From NCBI RefSeq assembly GCF_902859805.1, contig NZ_CADIKC010000004.1, positions 540,901-604,900 of the forward strand: a stretch of 64,000 bases of DNA. The letters run 5' to 3'. Shown here piece by piece: positions 35,065 to 43,864 of this stretch; the first letter of the stretch is position 1, and each line of letters starts with the position of its first letter. A program made the position numbers and the translations under genes. The notes below the pieces were generated by a model that did not search any database, had not been told where the DNA came from, and saw nothing but the letters and a program-made list of their open reading frames with translations. The DNA is from Paraburkholderia sediminicola. GTDB taxonomy: Bacteria > Pseudomonadota > Gammaproteobacteria > Burkholderiales > Burkholderiaceae.

Positions 35065-35856
35065 TCAGTCCGCTTTGCCTGGACCGACGCCCTGCACCAG
35101 CAACGCCACCGCATGCCGGGCGATCTCTTCGCTGCCGATGTTGCGCCGCGCGGGATCGTTACGCCACAGCTTCGAGGTGGCCAGCGGCAGAATCGTCATA
35201 CCCAGCAGCGTGACGAACACGAGCGAAGGCTCCAGTCCCGCATTCAGGCGCCCTTCCTTTTGCCAGCGCGCGATCGCCAACAGCGACGCCTTCTGACTCG
35301 CGTCGCCGAACCGTTCATGCATGCGCTGGCGCAGCAGGCCGCCGTCGCTGATCACTTCGCGCACCCATAGCGACGGAAACCACGGATTGTCGCTCGCCGT
35401 CTTCACCAAACGCTGCGCGAGTTGCGTGATGGCCGCCACCGGATCGTCGGGATTTTCCTGAAACGGTACGCCGATCCCCGCGCGCAGCGGTGCGAAACGC
35501 TCATCGATCAACACGTCGAGCAGTTGATCGCGCGTCTTGAAGTAGTAATGCATCATCGCCGGCGTAAAACCTGCCTCACGGGCAATCTCCCCGAGCGTGG
35601 TGTCGACGATGCCCTGCCGCGCGAACAGGGCGAGCGCGGCGTCCAGCAGGCGGCTGCGCTGCTCAGGGCCACGCGCCGCGCCAGAAGGTCTGCCCGGTCG
35701 CCGAGTGGGCGCAGACGGCGGCGCGGCAATTGAAACATTCGCCGGATCGCCCGCGACGGCTGAAGCGGGTTTCGAAAGCTTTCGCGCCGCCTTCACAGCG
35801 GCCGTGTTGCGCGGTTGGCGTTTCCCTTCCCGGTCATCTGACGTAATCCTTGCCAT
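35065..35856 (-). CDS. TetR-family transcriptional regulator
   Basis: The product has about 263 residues from MARITSDDREGK. A basic, disordered N-terminus of about 60 residues precedes the HTH: RLLDAALALFARQGIVDTTL then IAREAGFTPAMMHYYFKTRD. The C-terminal ligand domain follows. It diverges from a DHA2 efflux pump, and the shared 75-base promoter region holds an ATTAAT palindrome, so it most likely represses the pump and itself. The open frame extending to 35955 crosses the pump start and is rejected. Confidence 0.87.
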   Translation of the reverse strand: MARITSDDREGKRQPRNTAAVKAARKLSKPASAVAGDPANVSIAAPPSAPTRRPGRPSGAARGPEQRSRLLDAALALFARQGIVDTTLGEIAREAGFTPAMMHYYFKTRDQLLDVLIDERFAPLRAGIGVPFQENPDDPVAAITQLAQRLVKTASDNPWFPSLWVREVISDGGLLRQRMHERFGDASQKASLLAIARWQKEGRLNAGLEPSLVFVTLLGMTILPLATSKLWRNDPARRNIGSEEIARHAVALLVQGVGPGKAD

Positions 35857-35892
35857 TGCATTCAATTTGACGAGTGACACAATGTCGCATAT

Positions 35893-35910
35893 ATTAATCT
35901 CCGAATTAAT
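35893..35910. promoter_or_regulatory. Probable TetR operator between the regulator and efflux pump genes
   Basis: ATTAAT at 35893-35898 and ATTAAT at 35905-35910 form a palindrome with a 6-base spacer, 22 bases before the pump start. The AT-rich block stands out from its GC-rich surroundings. It lies where a TetR repressor would control both divergent promoters. Confidence 0.65.
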
Positions 35911-35931
35911 TAATTTCAACACTGTGCCGCC

Positions 35932-37479
35932 ATGGACCAATCGACAACGACTCAATCCACCGGGCTAACGCTGCCAGATGCACAGCCCGATGTGCAGTCC
36001 GGCCCCCAGGCGAATGACCACCCGCCGATCCGGCTGCTGTTTCCGGCGCTGCTGCTGGTCATGCTGCTCGCCGCGCTCGATCAGACGATCGTCTCGACCG
36101 CGCTGCCGACCATCGTCGGCGAACTCGGTGGGCTCAACAACCTTTCGTGGGTGGTGACCGCCTACCTGCTCAGTTCGACTATCGTCGTGCCGTTGTACGG
36201 CAAATTCGGCGATCTGTTCGGCCGCAAGATCGTGCTGCAGACAGCGATCATCGTGTTCCTCGTCGGCTCCGCGCTGTGCGGCGTCGCCCAGAACATGACC
36301 CAGCTGATCGTGCTGCGTGCGCTGCAGGGACTCGGTGGCGGCGGTCTGCTGGTCGTGACGATGGCTGCCATCGCGGACGTGATTCCGCCCACTGAGCGCG
36401 GCCGCTTCCAGGGCGTTTTCGGCGGCGTGTTCGGTCTCGCGACGGTGGTCGGGCCCCTGCTCGGCGGCTTTCTCGTCGAGCACCTGTCATGGCGCTGGAT
36501 TTTCTACATCAACCTGCCGCTCGGCCTCATCTCGCTGGCTGTAATCGGCGCGGTCTTCAAACCGCACGTGCGGCACGTGAAGCACACCATCGACTACATG
36601 GGCGCCGCGTTTCTCGCCGGCGCGCTCACCTGCATCATCCTGTTCACGAGCCAGGGCGGCACGATCCTGCCGTGGTCGTCGCCACAACTGTGGTTCACGC
36701 TGGGGATGGGGCTGGTGGCGATCTGGGGTTTCATCCATGAAGAGCGCACTGCCGTCGAACCGATCATGCCGCTCGAACTCTTCAAACAGCGCACGTTTTT
36801 GCTGAGCAGCCTGATCGGCTTCATCATCGGCGTATCGCTGTTTGGCTCAGTCACGTTCCTGCCGCTCTATCTGCAAGTGGTCAAAGGCTCGACGCCCACG
36901 GAAGCCGGCATGCAGATGCTGCCGATGATGGGCGGTCTGTTCGTCATGTCGATGGTGACCGGACGCGTTATCAGCAAGATCGGCAAGTACCGCATGTTTC
37001 CGATTGCCGGCACGTTTCTCGTGGCCGTCGCGATGGTGCTGCTCGCACGCCTGCAGATCGACACGCCCATTCGTGTGATGTATATCGACATGGGCATTCT
37101 TGGCTTCGGTCTCGGCATGGTGATGCAGGTGCTGATTCTCGCCGTGCAGAACACGGTCGAATTCAAGCACATGGGTGTCGCCACTTCGGGCGCGACGCTG
37201 TTCCGTTCTATCGGCGGCTCGATCGGCGTGGCCGCTTTTGGCGCGGTGTTTTCGAACGGCCTTGCCGCTCGTCTGGAAAAACTGATTCCGGCCGACACCG
37301 AATTGCCGCACGCGCTCGGACCGGCAGCCATCCACCAGTTGCCTGAGGCGTTGCGCAACGACTATCTGCAGGCGTTTGCTGGTGCGTTGCACACGGTATA
37401 TCTCTCGGCAGCCTGCGTTGTCGTACTGGCCTTTGCGCTCGCGTGGCTTCTGAAGGATCATCCGCTGCGCAAGCACTGA
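35932..37479 (+). CDS. DHA2-family multidrug efflux MFS transporter
   Basis: The product has 515 residues with about 14 TM segments. Motifs: LAALDQTIVSTALPTIVGELGG in TM1, the motif-A loop GKFGDLFGRK after TM2, and LQGLGGGGLLVVTMAAIADVIPPTERGRFQG around TM4-5. It is a drug/proton antiporter of the EmrB/QacA type in the inner membrane. No membrane-fusion partner (EmrA-like) is adjacent. It is divergent from, and probably repressed by, the TetR protein. Confidence 0.93.
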   Translation: MDQSTTTQSTGLTLPDAQPDVQSGPQANDHPPIRLLFPALLLVMLLAALDQTIVSTALPTIVGELGGLNNLSWVVTAYLLSSTIVVPLYGKFGDLFGRKIVLQTAIIVFLVGSALCGVAQNMTQLIVLRALQGLGGGGLLVVTMAAIADVIPPTERGRFQGVFGGVFGLATVVGPLLGGFLVEHLSWRWIFYINLPLGLISLAVIGAVFKPHVRHVKHTIDYMGAAFLAGALTCIILFTSQGGTILPWSSPQLWFTLGMGLVAIWGFIHEERTAVEPIMPLELFKQRTFLLSSLIGFIIGVSLFGSVTFLPLYLQVVKGSTPTEAGMQMLPMMGGLFVMSMVTGRVISKIGKYRMFPIAGTFLVAVAMVLLARLQIDTPIRVMYIDMGILGFGLGMVMQVLILAVQNTVEFKHMGVATSGATLFRSIGGSIGVAAFGAVFSNGLAARLEKLIPADTELPHALGPAAIHQLPEALRNDYLQAFAGALHTVYLSAACVVVLAFALAWLLKDHPLRKH

Positions 37480-37927
37480 TTCCCTATCGTTCCCCAACGC
37501 GTTTCCAACGGGCGTTTTCTGCAAGTGCTTGATGACGAGGTCGAACGCCGAGCGCTTCGACCTCGTTGTGCTTTCATCGTCGCCATTTCGTTCTGCCAAT
37601 ACCGCCAACGCGCCATCGTTGCCAACACCTCTGCACCGTAACTGCGCAAATGGTGTGAAAAAAACCATCAGTCTGTTCGTTTTGCCGACATATGCAGTGT
37701 TTCGTCGTACCTACGGATGTGCTCCAGCGCACATAAAGTAGGTGAGAACGTCGATTGACGTTCTCACCGAAACGCCACATATTGCATTTAGCGGCACCGC
37801 AAGCGAGGACTTGCGTCCCAGGGTTCTCCAGCGCATGTGGATCGTGGTTTCCGCGGACATTACTCCTGCCTCAACACGATCTGGAGCATGCCGTAACGGC
37901 ACTGTTTTCCACAGGTGGGTCCACAGT
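37480..37927. other. Intergenic region with two perfect hairpins
   Basis: This is about 450 bases with no supported gene. The first hairpin has an 11-bp stem (37535-37545 with 37556-37566, core GAGGTCGAA) about 55 bases after the transporter stop. The second has a 12-bp stem and 4-base loop (37741-37752 with 37757-37768, core GGTGAGAACGTC) about 160 bases before the next gene. Neither has a following T-run. The first may be a processing or termination signal; the second could be a regulatory stem in the next transcript. Confidence 0.65.
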
Positions 37928-38953
37928 ATGTCCACCCAGACAATACTCGGCCATAGTTTCCCGACGCCCTGCAAACGCTGTGGCGGTGCGCTGTACCGGC
38001 AAGTCGACTATTGCCCGTATTGCGGCGCCGTGCATCCGCTTGACGGCGGCCCGCACAAGCGTGTCGTGATTCCCGGCAGCCGCGCCAGTGCCGTCAGCAA
38101 GACAGCGCAGAAAAACGGCTTCGATCCGACACAGCCGCTTGAAACCGGTCTCGCCGAGCCGGCTGCGGTAACTGGCGGAGAAGCCCCTGTCGAGCCCCCG
38201 ATGCAAACACCGGTGCTCGCGTCTCCGGATACGCCGATCCCGCCGCTCGCCGATCTACCGCATTCTGCAGGCCGCATCGCGTTCCCAGTGCGCCGGGTGC
38301 TGCTCGCAATCGTGGCGATTGGCGCAATCGGACTAGCGTATGTCGCCTTTACACTATTTAGCGACAACCACGAATCGCAGAACGGCAATACCGAGCAGAC
38401 AGCGGACAATCCTCAGGACGCCAGAACGGCGACCGGCACGATTGCGCCGTACACACCGGCTCAGCCGACGAATCAGTCCGCCGCGGTTAAGCCCGCTGTT
38501 CCTGGCAATACCGCCAATCCCGCCAATGCCGCAAATACGGCCAAACCTGCACCGGCAATCCTGGCCACGCCCATCGCGCCGCCGTTGCCCGCAGCGCCTG
38601 TAAAACCAGCGGCGCCGCAGTTCCGCGATGCCGCGCAAGCGCTGCAGGCAGCACGTCTGGCCTTCCGCGCCAACGATCTCTCCGCGGCCCAAGCGGCGCT
38701 TTCCGCGGCGCAAACGCTCCAACCGGGCAATAGCGACGCGGAAAGCCTGCAAACTGAATTGAAGCCGCTCACCGCGCGCCGCGACGCCGCGTTACAAGCC
38801 GCACAACTGTGTGCCTCGCAGCAGTCGTGGAGCTGCGCGCGCCAGCACGCCAATGAAGCGCTTGCGATCGACGCCGGCAACGACACCGCGAAAACGATCC
38901 TTGAACGCGTGATTCATGAGACAGGTTGGGTGCCGCTTAAGCCACATGCGTAA
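37928..38953 (+). CDS. Zinc-ribbon membrane protein with TPR-like C-terminus, uncharacterised
   Basis: The product has 341 residues from MSTQTILGHSF. A cytoplasmic zinc ribbon (CKRCGG then CPYCG, residues about 15-37) is followed by a Pro-rich linker. One TM helix (VLLAIVAIGAIGLAYVAFTLF, about 140-161) leads to a long Pro/Ala/Asn/Thr-rich stretch (about 165-240). The C-terminal 100 residues are helical and TPR-like (AARLAFRANDLSAAQAALSAAQTL, then QQSWSCARQHANEALAI). Topology would put the zinc ribbon inside and the TPR part in the periplasm. Function not recognised. An upstream extension of the frame is not family-like. It precedes the TAXI gene on the same strand. Confidence 0.75.
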   Translation: MSTQTILGHSFPTPCKRCGGALYRQVDYCPYCGAVHPLDGGPHKRVVIPGSRASAVSKTAQKNGFDPTQPLETGLAEPAAVTGGEAPVEPPMQTPVLASPDTPIPPLADLPHSAGRIAFPVRRVLLAIVAIGAIGLAYVAFTLFSDNHESQNGNTEQTADNPQDARTATGTIAPYTPAQPTNQSAAVKPAVPGNTANPANAANTAKPAPAILATPIAPPLPAAPVKPAAPQFRDAAQALQAARLAFRANDLSAAQAALSAAQTLQPGNSDAESLQTELKPLTARRDAALQAAQLCASQQSWSCARQHANEALAIDAGNDTAKTILERVIHETGWVPLKPHA

Positions 38954-39211
38954 ACCGGCCTTGCGGTCAGCGGAAAAGTTTGGATACCGAATTTTTCAGC
39001 CGCCCGCTCGACCGAATTGTCTGACTGCGCGCATGAATCGTGGCGCGTCCGATTGCATTGGCGTTTCGCGCGTCCTCTGAGCGGCAACAGACGGACATGG
39101 CGGGCGCCGCGCATTGAACATGAGAAGGCAAGCCGGCTCACCGGTGCTTCGCTCGCGCCAACGCGAGATACGCGAGAGGCAGTTCAACCCTGACCGATAG
39201 GTAGATAAACC

Positions 39212-40285
39212 ATGCTGACGAAACTTCTGGCGGGATGGCTGGGGCTGGTGCTGATGATCGTGTCTTCGTTTGCAGGCGCTGAGGCTGCGCACTACAAGAT
39301 CGTCACCGGTCCGGAGCGCGGCACGTACATTCAGATCGGCCAGGATCTGTCGAAGTGGGTAGCGCAGCCGGCGGGCATCGACCTGGAAGTGATGGCCTCG
39401 AAGGGTTCAGCCGAAAACGTGCAGCGCATGCGCTTCGAGCCGGGCGTGAAGCTCGCGCTAGTGCAGTCCGACGTGTACCAGGCCTACATCGACATGGCCA
39501 ACGCGGGCAATGCCGACGCGGGCACGGCAATCCGGCCGCTACGGCTCATCATGCCGCTCTACGACGAGGAAATTAACGTCGTGGTGCGCGCGGACTCGCC
39601 GATGAAAACTTTCGCCGACATCAAGGACAAGAGCATCAGCGTGGGTCTGCTCGGCAGCGGCACCGCTCAAACTGCCACGACGCTCTATCACCTGATGTTC
39701 GGACAGGCGATTCCCGAGCAGAACGTCCAGCACCTGAGCAACGAAGACGCGCTCGCCGCATTGATCGTCAAGAAGGTGGACGTTGCGATTATCGTGGTCG
39801 GGCAGCCGGCGAAACTGTTCAACGACATGAATCCCGAACTGCTGCAACAGATCCGCCCGCTGAGAGTCGATCCCAACGCACCGGAAACCACCCGTGCAAA
39901 GCAGACGTATTTTCCCACGACACTACGCGCGACCAGCTATCCGAACTGGCTGAAGGAAGATGTCCCCACGCTAACGGTCAAGGCCTTTCTCGTCACTTAC
40001 GACTACGGTCTGCGCGATACCGTCGGCAATCTGAATCACTTTGCGGACTCGCTCTGCGCCAACTTCGACAATCTGCAGGAGCATGGGCATCCGAAGTGGA
40101 AACAGGTGAAACTCGAATTGCCGCCTCTCGTGCGCGGATGGAAATACTACGGGCCGGTGGAAAAACATTTGCGCGCGTGTCTCGCGAACAAGAGCGCGGC
40201 GATCAGCGCGACGGCTGCGCAAGCCGCGCAGAAACCGCGCGCCTCCTGTACGGATCAGGAACGTCTGCTGTTGCTGTGCAAGTAA
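39212..40285 (+). CDS. TAXI-family solute-binding protein, orphan
   Basis: The product has 357 residues. A signal peptide ends near GAEA. The TAXI family signature is KIVTGPERGTYIQIGQDLSKW, then VQRMRFEPGVKLALVQSDVY and DIKDKSISVGLLGSGT. TAXI proteins bind small organic anions such as glutamate or dicarboxylates for TRAP transport. No TRAP permease is in the window. The C-terminal tail after about residue 300 is unusual, with three Cys (CLANK, SCTDQ and a final LLCK). It may be a sensor or use a permease elsewhere. Confidence 0.87.
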   Translation: MLTKLLAGWLGLVLMIVSSFAGAEAAHYKIVTGPERGTYIQIGQDLSKWVAQPAGIDLEVMASKGSAENVQRMRFEPGVKLALVQSDVYQAYIDMANAGNADAGTAIRPLRLIMPLYDEEINVVVRADSPMKTFADIKDKSISVGLLGSGTAQTATTLYHLMFGQAIPEQNVQHLSNEDALAALIVKKVDVAIIVVGQPAKLFNDMNPELLQQIRPLRVDPNAPETTRAKQTYFPTTLRATSYPNWLKEDVPTLTVKAFLVTYDYGLRDTVGNLNHFADSLCANFDNLQEHGHPKWKQVKLELPPLVRGWKYYGPVEKHLRACLANKSAAISATAAQAAQKPRASCTDQERLLLLCK

Positions 40286-40307
40286 GGTTGCGCGGCGGGG
40301 CGCGCGC

Positions 40308-41747
40308 TCAGGCGTGCGCCTTCGATGCAGCCGACACGTCCATCGCCCGTTGCAGCGCCTCGTACACCTTCGGCCGGTTGCATTGCGACACGTTAAAGCG
40401 CAGGAAACCGGCCGCCGATTGCGACGCGCTGAACACATTGCCCGGCGCGAACACCACACTCTCCGCTAATGCGTGACGCGCGATATCGGCGGCGTCGAGC
40501 GCATCCGGCAAGCGCGCCCACACGAAGATCCCGCCGCGTGGCCGCGTCCATACTTCAAGGCCGGCATAGCCCAGCCGCCTGATCGTCTCGCCCATGGCGT
40601 CCGCCAGCTTCGCGCGCATCGATTCCAGATGCCGCCGGTAGGTGCCGTCCACCAGCAAGCGATGCACAACGCTCGCCGCGAGCTGACCGTTGCCGAATGT
40701 GGTGGCGAGCTTCAGATCGACCAGCGGCTCGATCCATTCGCTGCGCGCCGCGATGTAGCCGCAGCGCACGGCTGCGGACAAGGTCTTCGAAAAGCTGCCG
40801 ATCGAAACCACCCGCGCGAGACCGTCGAACGCGGCAAGACGCGGCGCGGGCTCGTCCTCGAAGTCGGCGAAGATATCGTCTTCGACGATCAGCAGATTGT
40901 GCTCACCCGCCAGTTTCAGCAGCCGATGTGCAATGGCCGGCGCAAGCGTGGCGCCGGTCGGATTGTGGATCGCAGAATTGGTCACGTAGAGCCGCGGGCG
41001 GTGCTCGATCAGCGCCCGCTCGAATGCCGCCAGATCCGGACCGGACGGCGTATAAGGCACACCGACGATGCGCACACGATGCGCGCGCAGCAGCGCCTGG
41101 AAGTTGAAGTAGCACGGATCGTCGATCAGGACCGTGTCGCCGGGTTCGAGCAGAAAGCGGCAGACGAGATCGAGCGCGTGCGTGCCGCCGTCGGTCAGCA
41201 CGATCTGCTCGGGCGGTGCGTCTACGCCATGCTGCGCGAGCCGCCAGGCGAGTTGCTGGCGCAGCGCGGGCAGACCGAGCGGGCTCGCATAGTCGGCGAG
41301 CGGCGACTGCGGATCGCGCGCCACGGCACGCAACGCGCGGCGCACGCCGTCTTCCGGCAGCCACGAAGACGGCATCCAGCCGCAGCCCGGCTTGAACACC
41401 TTCGCACCGGCCTCCAGCGACTGCCGCGTGAGCCACAGCGGATCGACCTCGCGATCCAGCCGCGGCCCGAGATCGGCGAGCGCAAGCGGCGGCGCATGGC
41501 CGGACACGAAAAAGCCGGAACCGCGCCGCGCCACGATCACCCCTTCCGCGACCAGCCGGTCGTACGCTTCCACCACGGTCGACTTCGACACGCCGAGCGT
41601 CTCCGTCATCACGCGGATCGACGGCACGCGCGCGCCTGGCATCAACGAACGGCTGGCGATGCGCTCGCGCAAACTGTCCATCACCGCGCCGACCCGCGTG
41701 CCGGCTGGTGCGCCCAGGGGCGCCCGGTTGGTATCGCTTTCCGCCAT
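40308..41747 (-). CDS. MocR-type GntR/aminotransferase transcriptional regulator
   Basis: The product has 479 residues from MAESDTNRAPLG. A GntR winged helix (about 20-85) has LRERIASRSLMPGARVPSIR and VSKSTVVEAYDRLVAEGVI. The rest is a fold-type I aminotransferase domain, with LTDGGTHALDL, a conserved Asn in NSAIHNPTG, and the PLP lysine in GSFSKTLSAAVR. MocR proteins use PLP as a sensor. It diverges from an EamA exporter with a 116-base gap carrying GTAC repeats, so it probably controls that exporter. The frame upstream to 41876 is rejected because it crosses the exporter start. Confidence 0.92.
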   Translation of the reverse strand: MAESDTNRAPLGAPAGTRVGAVMDSLRERIASRSLMPGARVPSIRVMTETLGVSKSTVVEAYDRLVAEGVIVARRGSGFFVSGHAPPLALADLGPRLDREVDPLWLTRQSLEAGAKVFKPGCGWMPSSWLPEDGVRRALRAVARDPQSPLADYASPLGLPALRQQLAWRLAQHGVDAPPEQIVLTDGGTHALDLVCRFLLEPGDTVLIDDPCYFNFQALLRAHRVRIVGVPYTPSGPDLAAFERALIEHRPRLYVTNSAIHNPTGATLAPAIAHRLLKLAGEHNLLIVEDDIFADFEDEPAPRLAAFDGLARVVSIGSFSKTLSAAVRCGYIAARSEWIEPLVDLKLATTFGNGQLAASVVHRLLVDGTYRRHLESMRAKLADAMGETIRRLGYAGLEVWTRPRGGIFVWARLPDALDAADIARHALAESVVFAPGNVFSASQSAAGFLRFNVSQCNRPKVYEALQRAMDVSAASKAHA

Positions 41748-41790
41748 CTGTACTGCTCCATGTTCGGTACAGTTTGTACGAATTGTACTG
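41748..41790. promoter_or_regulatory. GTAC direct repeats in the MocR/EamA divergent promoter
   Basis: GTAC occurs at 41750, 41767, 41776 and 41785. The last three are spaced exactly 9 bases apart within TTGTAC-like contexts. MocR regulators commonly bind direct repeats, so this is a good operator candidate. Confidence 0.55.
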
Positions 41791-41863
41791 ATCCGTAGCT
41801 TACCCTTTGCAGCCCGAAAGCGGATGCTGCAGGTTCCATTTTTAATGCGCATGGACTCTTTCG

Positions 41864-42751
41864 ATGGACAAGACAACGAACGGCTGGGTGAGCGGCATGG
41901 TGGGCGTGTTGATTTTCAGCGGCTCGCTGCCCGCCACCCGCATCGCCGTACAAGGCTTCGATCCGGTGTTTCTGACGACGGCCCGCGCGACCATCGCGGG
42001 CACCTTGGGTCTGTTGCTTCTGCTCGTGTTTCGCGAGGCTCGGCCCGCGAAGCGCGACCTCGTCCCACTGGTGATCGTCGCGCTCGGCGTGGTGGTCGGC
42101 TTTCCGCTCCTGACCGCCCTCGCGCTGCGCCACGTGAGCGCCGCGCACGCCGTGGTGTTCGTTGGGCTCCTGCCGCTGTCCACCGCGATCTTCGGCGTGC
42201 TGCGCGGCGGCGAGCGCCCGCAGCCGGCGTTCTGGCTGTTCTCGGCGCTCGGTAGCGGCGCGGTGGTCGCGTTCGCCTTGCGCCACGGCCTCGACGCGTC
42301 GCCACTCGGCGATGCGCTGATGCTCGCGGCGATCGTCGTCTGCGGCCTGGGTTATGCCGAAGGCGCGAGGCTGTCGCGCCATCTCGGCGGCTGGCAGGTC
42401 ATTTCGTGGGCGCTGGTGCTGTCGCTGCCGGTGATGCTGCCGCTCGCCTGGTGGGCACGGCCGGCATCATTTGAAGGGGTGAGCCATGCAGCGCTGTGGG
42501 GGCTCGCGTACGTGTCGCTTTTCAGCATGCTGATCGGCTTCGTGTTCTGGTATCGCGGACTGGCGCTCGGCGGCATCGCGGGAGTCGGGCAACTGCAGTT
42601 GCTGCAGCCGTTCTTCGGCCTGCTGCTCGCCGGTTTGCTGCTGCACGAACAGGTGCCGCCCGCAATGATCCTGGTGACCGTCGTGGTGGTCGCCTGTGTG
42701 GCGGGCGCGCGGCGCTTCTCGCGAAGCGCGCCGGTGCGGCCGGCTGTCTGA
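41864..42751 (+). CDS. EamA/DMT-family transporter
   Basis: The product has 295 residues with about 10 TM segments in two repeated EamA domains. Motifs include FSGSLPATRIAVQGFDPVFLTTARA in the first repeat and LGGIAGVGQLQLLQPFFGLLLAGLLLHE in the second. It probably exports amino acids or related metabolites. The divergent MocR regulator supports a role near amino-acid or PLP-linked metabolism. No operon partner follows; an RpiR gene starts 132 bases downstream. Confidence 0.9.
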   Translation: MDKTTNGWVSGMVGVLIFSGSLPATRIAVQGFDPVFLTTARATIAGTLGLLLLLVFREARPAKRDLVPLVIVALGVVVGFPLLTALALRHVSAAHAVVFVGLLPLSTAIFGVLRGGERPQPAFWLFSALGSGAVVAFALRHGLDASPLGDALMLAAIVVCGLGYAEGARLSRHLGGWQVISWALVLSLPVMLPLAWWARPASFEGVSHAALWGLAYVSLFSMLIGFVFWYRGLALGGIAGVGQLQLLQPFFGLLLAGLLLHEQVPPAMILVTVVVVACVAGARRFSRSAPVRPAV

Positions 42752-42771
42752 AGGGTGTCTCGCCCGCGTGA

Positions 42772-42795
42772 GCGTGCGTACGTGCGTGCGTGCGT
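42772..42795. repeat. GCGT tetranucleotide repeat
   Basis: Six consecutive 4-base units (GCGT with one ACGT variant) lie between the EamA and RpiR genes. Such repeats can change length by slippage and might alter spacing in the RpiR promoter. Confidence 0.7.
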
Positions 42796-42883
42796 TCCCT
42801 GATTTTGGGACCGCTCGGGGTCGACTGTCGGATGAATATGTCATCATCTCGACAATCGATCCACCACTCGCGCCGCGACTACG

Positions 42884-43795
42884 ATGCCGACCGCATTTGC
42901 ACAGACCGTCGAAGCCCGCTTTGCCGAACTCACGCCCACCTCCAAGCGCGTCGCCAGTTACATGCTGGCGAATCTCGACCGGCTCGGCCTCGAAAACGCC
43001 GACCAGATCGCCCAGCAAGCCGGCACCAGCGGCATCTCGGTGGGCCGGTTCTTGCGCAGCATCGGCTACCAGAACCTGGATGACCTGAAGCGCGAACTGC
43101 GCGGCGCGCAGGAGCGCCCGTGGCTGATCACCGACCGGCTCGATGCATTTCGCCGCGCCTCCGGCCAGCACGACGAAGCCGCACCGGCCGCAAGCGGGCC
43201 CGATGTTGCCAACCCCGCTACCGCCCCCAACCCCGCCCTCGCCCACTCGCTCGAACTCGAAATCGGCGCGATCCAGCATGTCTACCAGCTTGCGCAATCG
43301 CCGGTGTTTGCCCGCGTTGTCGAACGCATTTCGAACGCTGATGCCGTGTATATCCTCGGTATTCAGTCCACGCGCGGCATCAGCAACGCGTTCTACAGCT
43401 ACCTCGAGTACATCCGCCCGCGCGTGTTCTATTCGGACGGCATGTCGGGCTCCTATGTCGATTCGCTGAACTCCGAGTTCAAGTCGCCGTATCTGATCGT
43501 CACCGATACCCGCGCCTATTCGATGATCGCCCGCCGTTATTGCGAAGCGGCCACCCGCCGTGGGCTGCCGTTCGCGCTCGTCACCGATATTTACTGTCCG
43601 TGGGCGCGCGAATTCGACGGTGATCTTTTGCAGGTGAAGACCGATGTCGGTCAGTTCTGGGACTCGCTGGCGCCGCTCACGTGCCTGTTCAATCTGCTGA
43701 TTTCGGCGATTGTCGAACGGCTCGGACCGGGCATCGACGAGCGCGTGGCACGCAACCGCGAACTGCAGAGCGAATTCGACCAGTTCGATCTTTGA
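42884..43795 (+). CDS. MurR/RpiR-family transcriptional regulator
   Basis: The product has 303 residues. An N-terminal HTH_6 domain (about 1-75) has LTPTSKRVASYMLANLDRLG and GTSGISVGRFLRSIGYQNLDDLK. A variable Pro/Ala linker leads to a SIS domain (about 130-270) with VYILGIQSTRGISNAFYSYL, which binds sugar phosphates or related ligands. Its target is unknown. It converges with the livF gene; the spacer contains a 9-bp inverted repeat. Confidence 0.9.
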   Translation: MPTAFAQTVEARFAELTPTSKRVASYMLANLDRLGLENADQIAQQAGTSGISVGRFLRSIGYQNLDDLKRELRGAQERPWLITDRLDAFRRASGQHDEAAPAASGPDVANPATAPNPALAHSLELEIGAIQHVYQLAQSPVFARVVERISNADAVYILGIQSTRGISNAFYSYLEYIRPRVFYSDGMSGSYVDSLNSEFKSPYLIVTDTRAYSMIARRYCEAATRRGLPFALVTDIYCPWAREFDGDLLQVKTDVGQFWDSLAPLTCLFNLLISAIVERLGPGIDERVARNRELQSEFDQFDL

Positions 43796-43806
43796 AGCCG
43801 CTTTGG

Positions 43807-43839
43807 CGGTAAGCCACGCGATTGACGATCGGCTTACCG
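43807..43839. other. Inverted repeat between the RpiR and livF genes
   Basis: CGGTAAGCC at 43807-43815 pairs with GGCTTACCG at 43831-43839 with a 15-base loop, between two convergent genes. No T-run is present, so termination is only a possibility. Confidence 0.45.
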
Positions 43840-43864
43840 GCGGCCTCCGCGCTGCGCAATCGCA

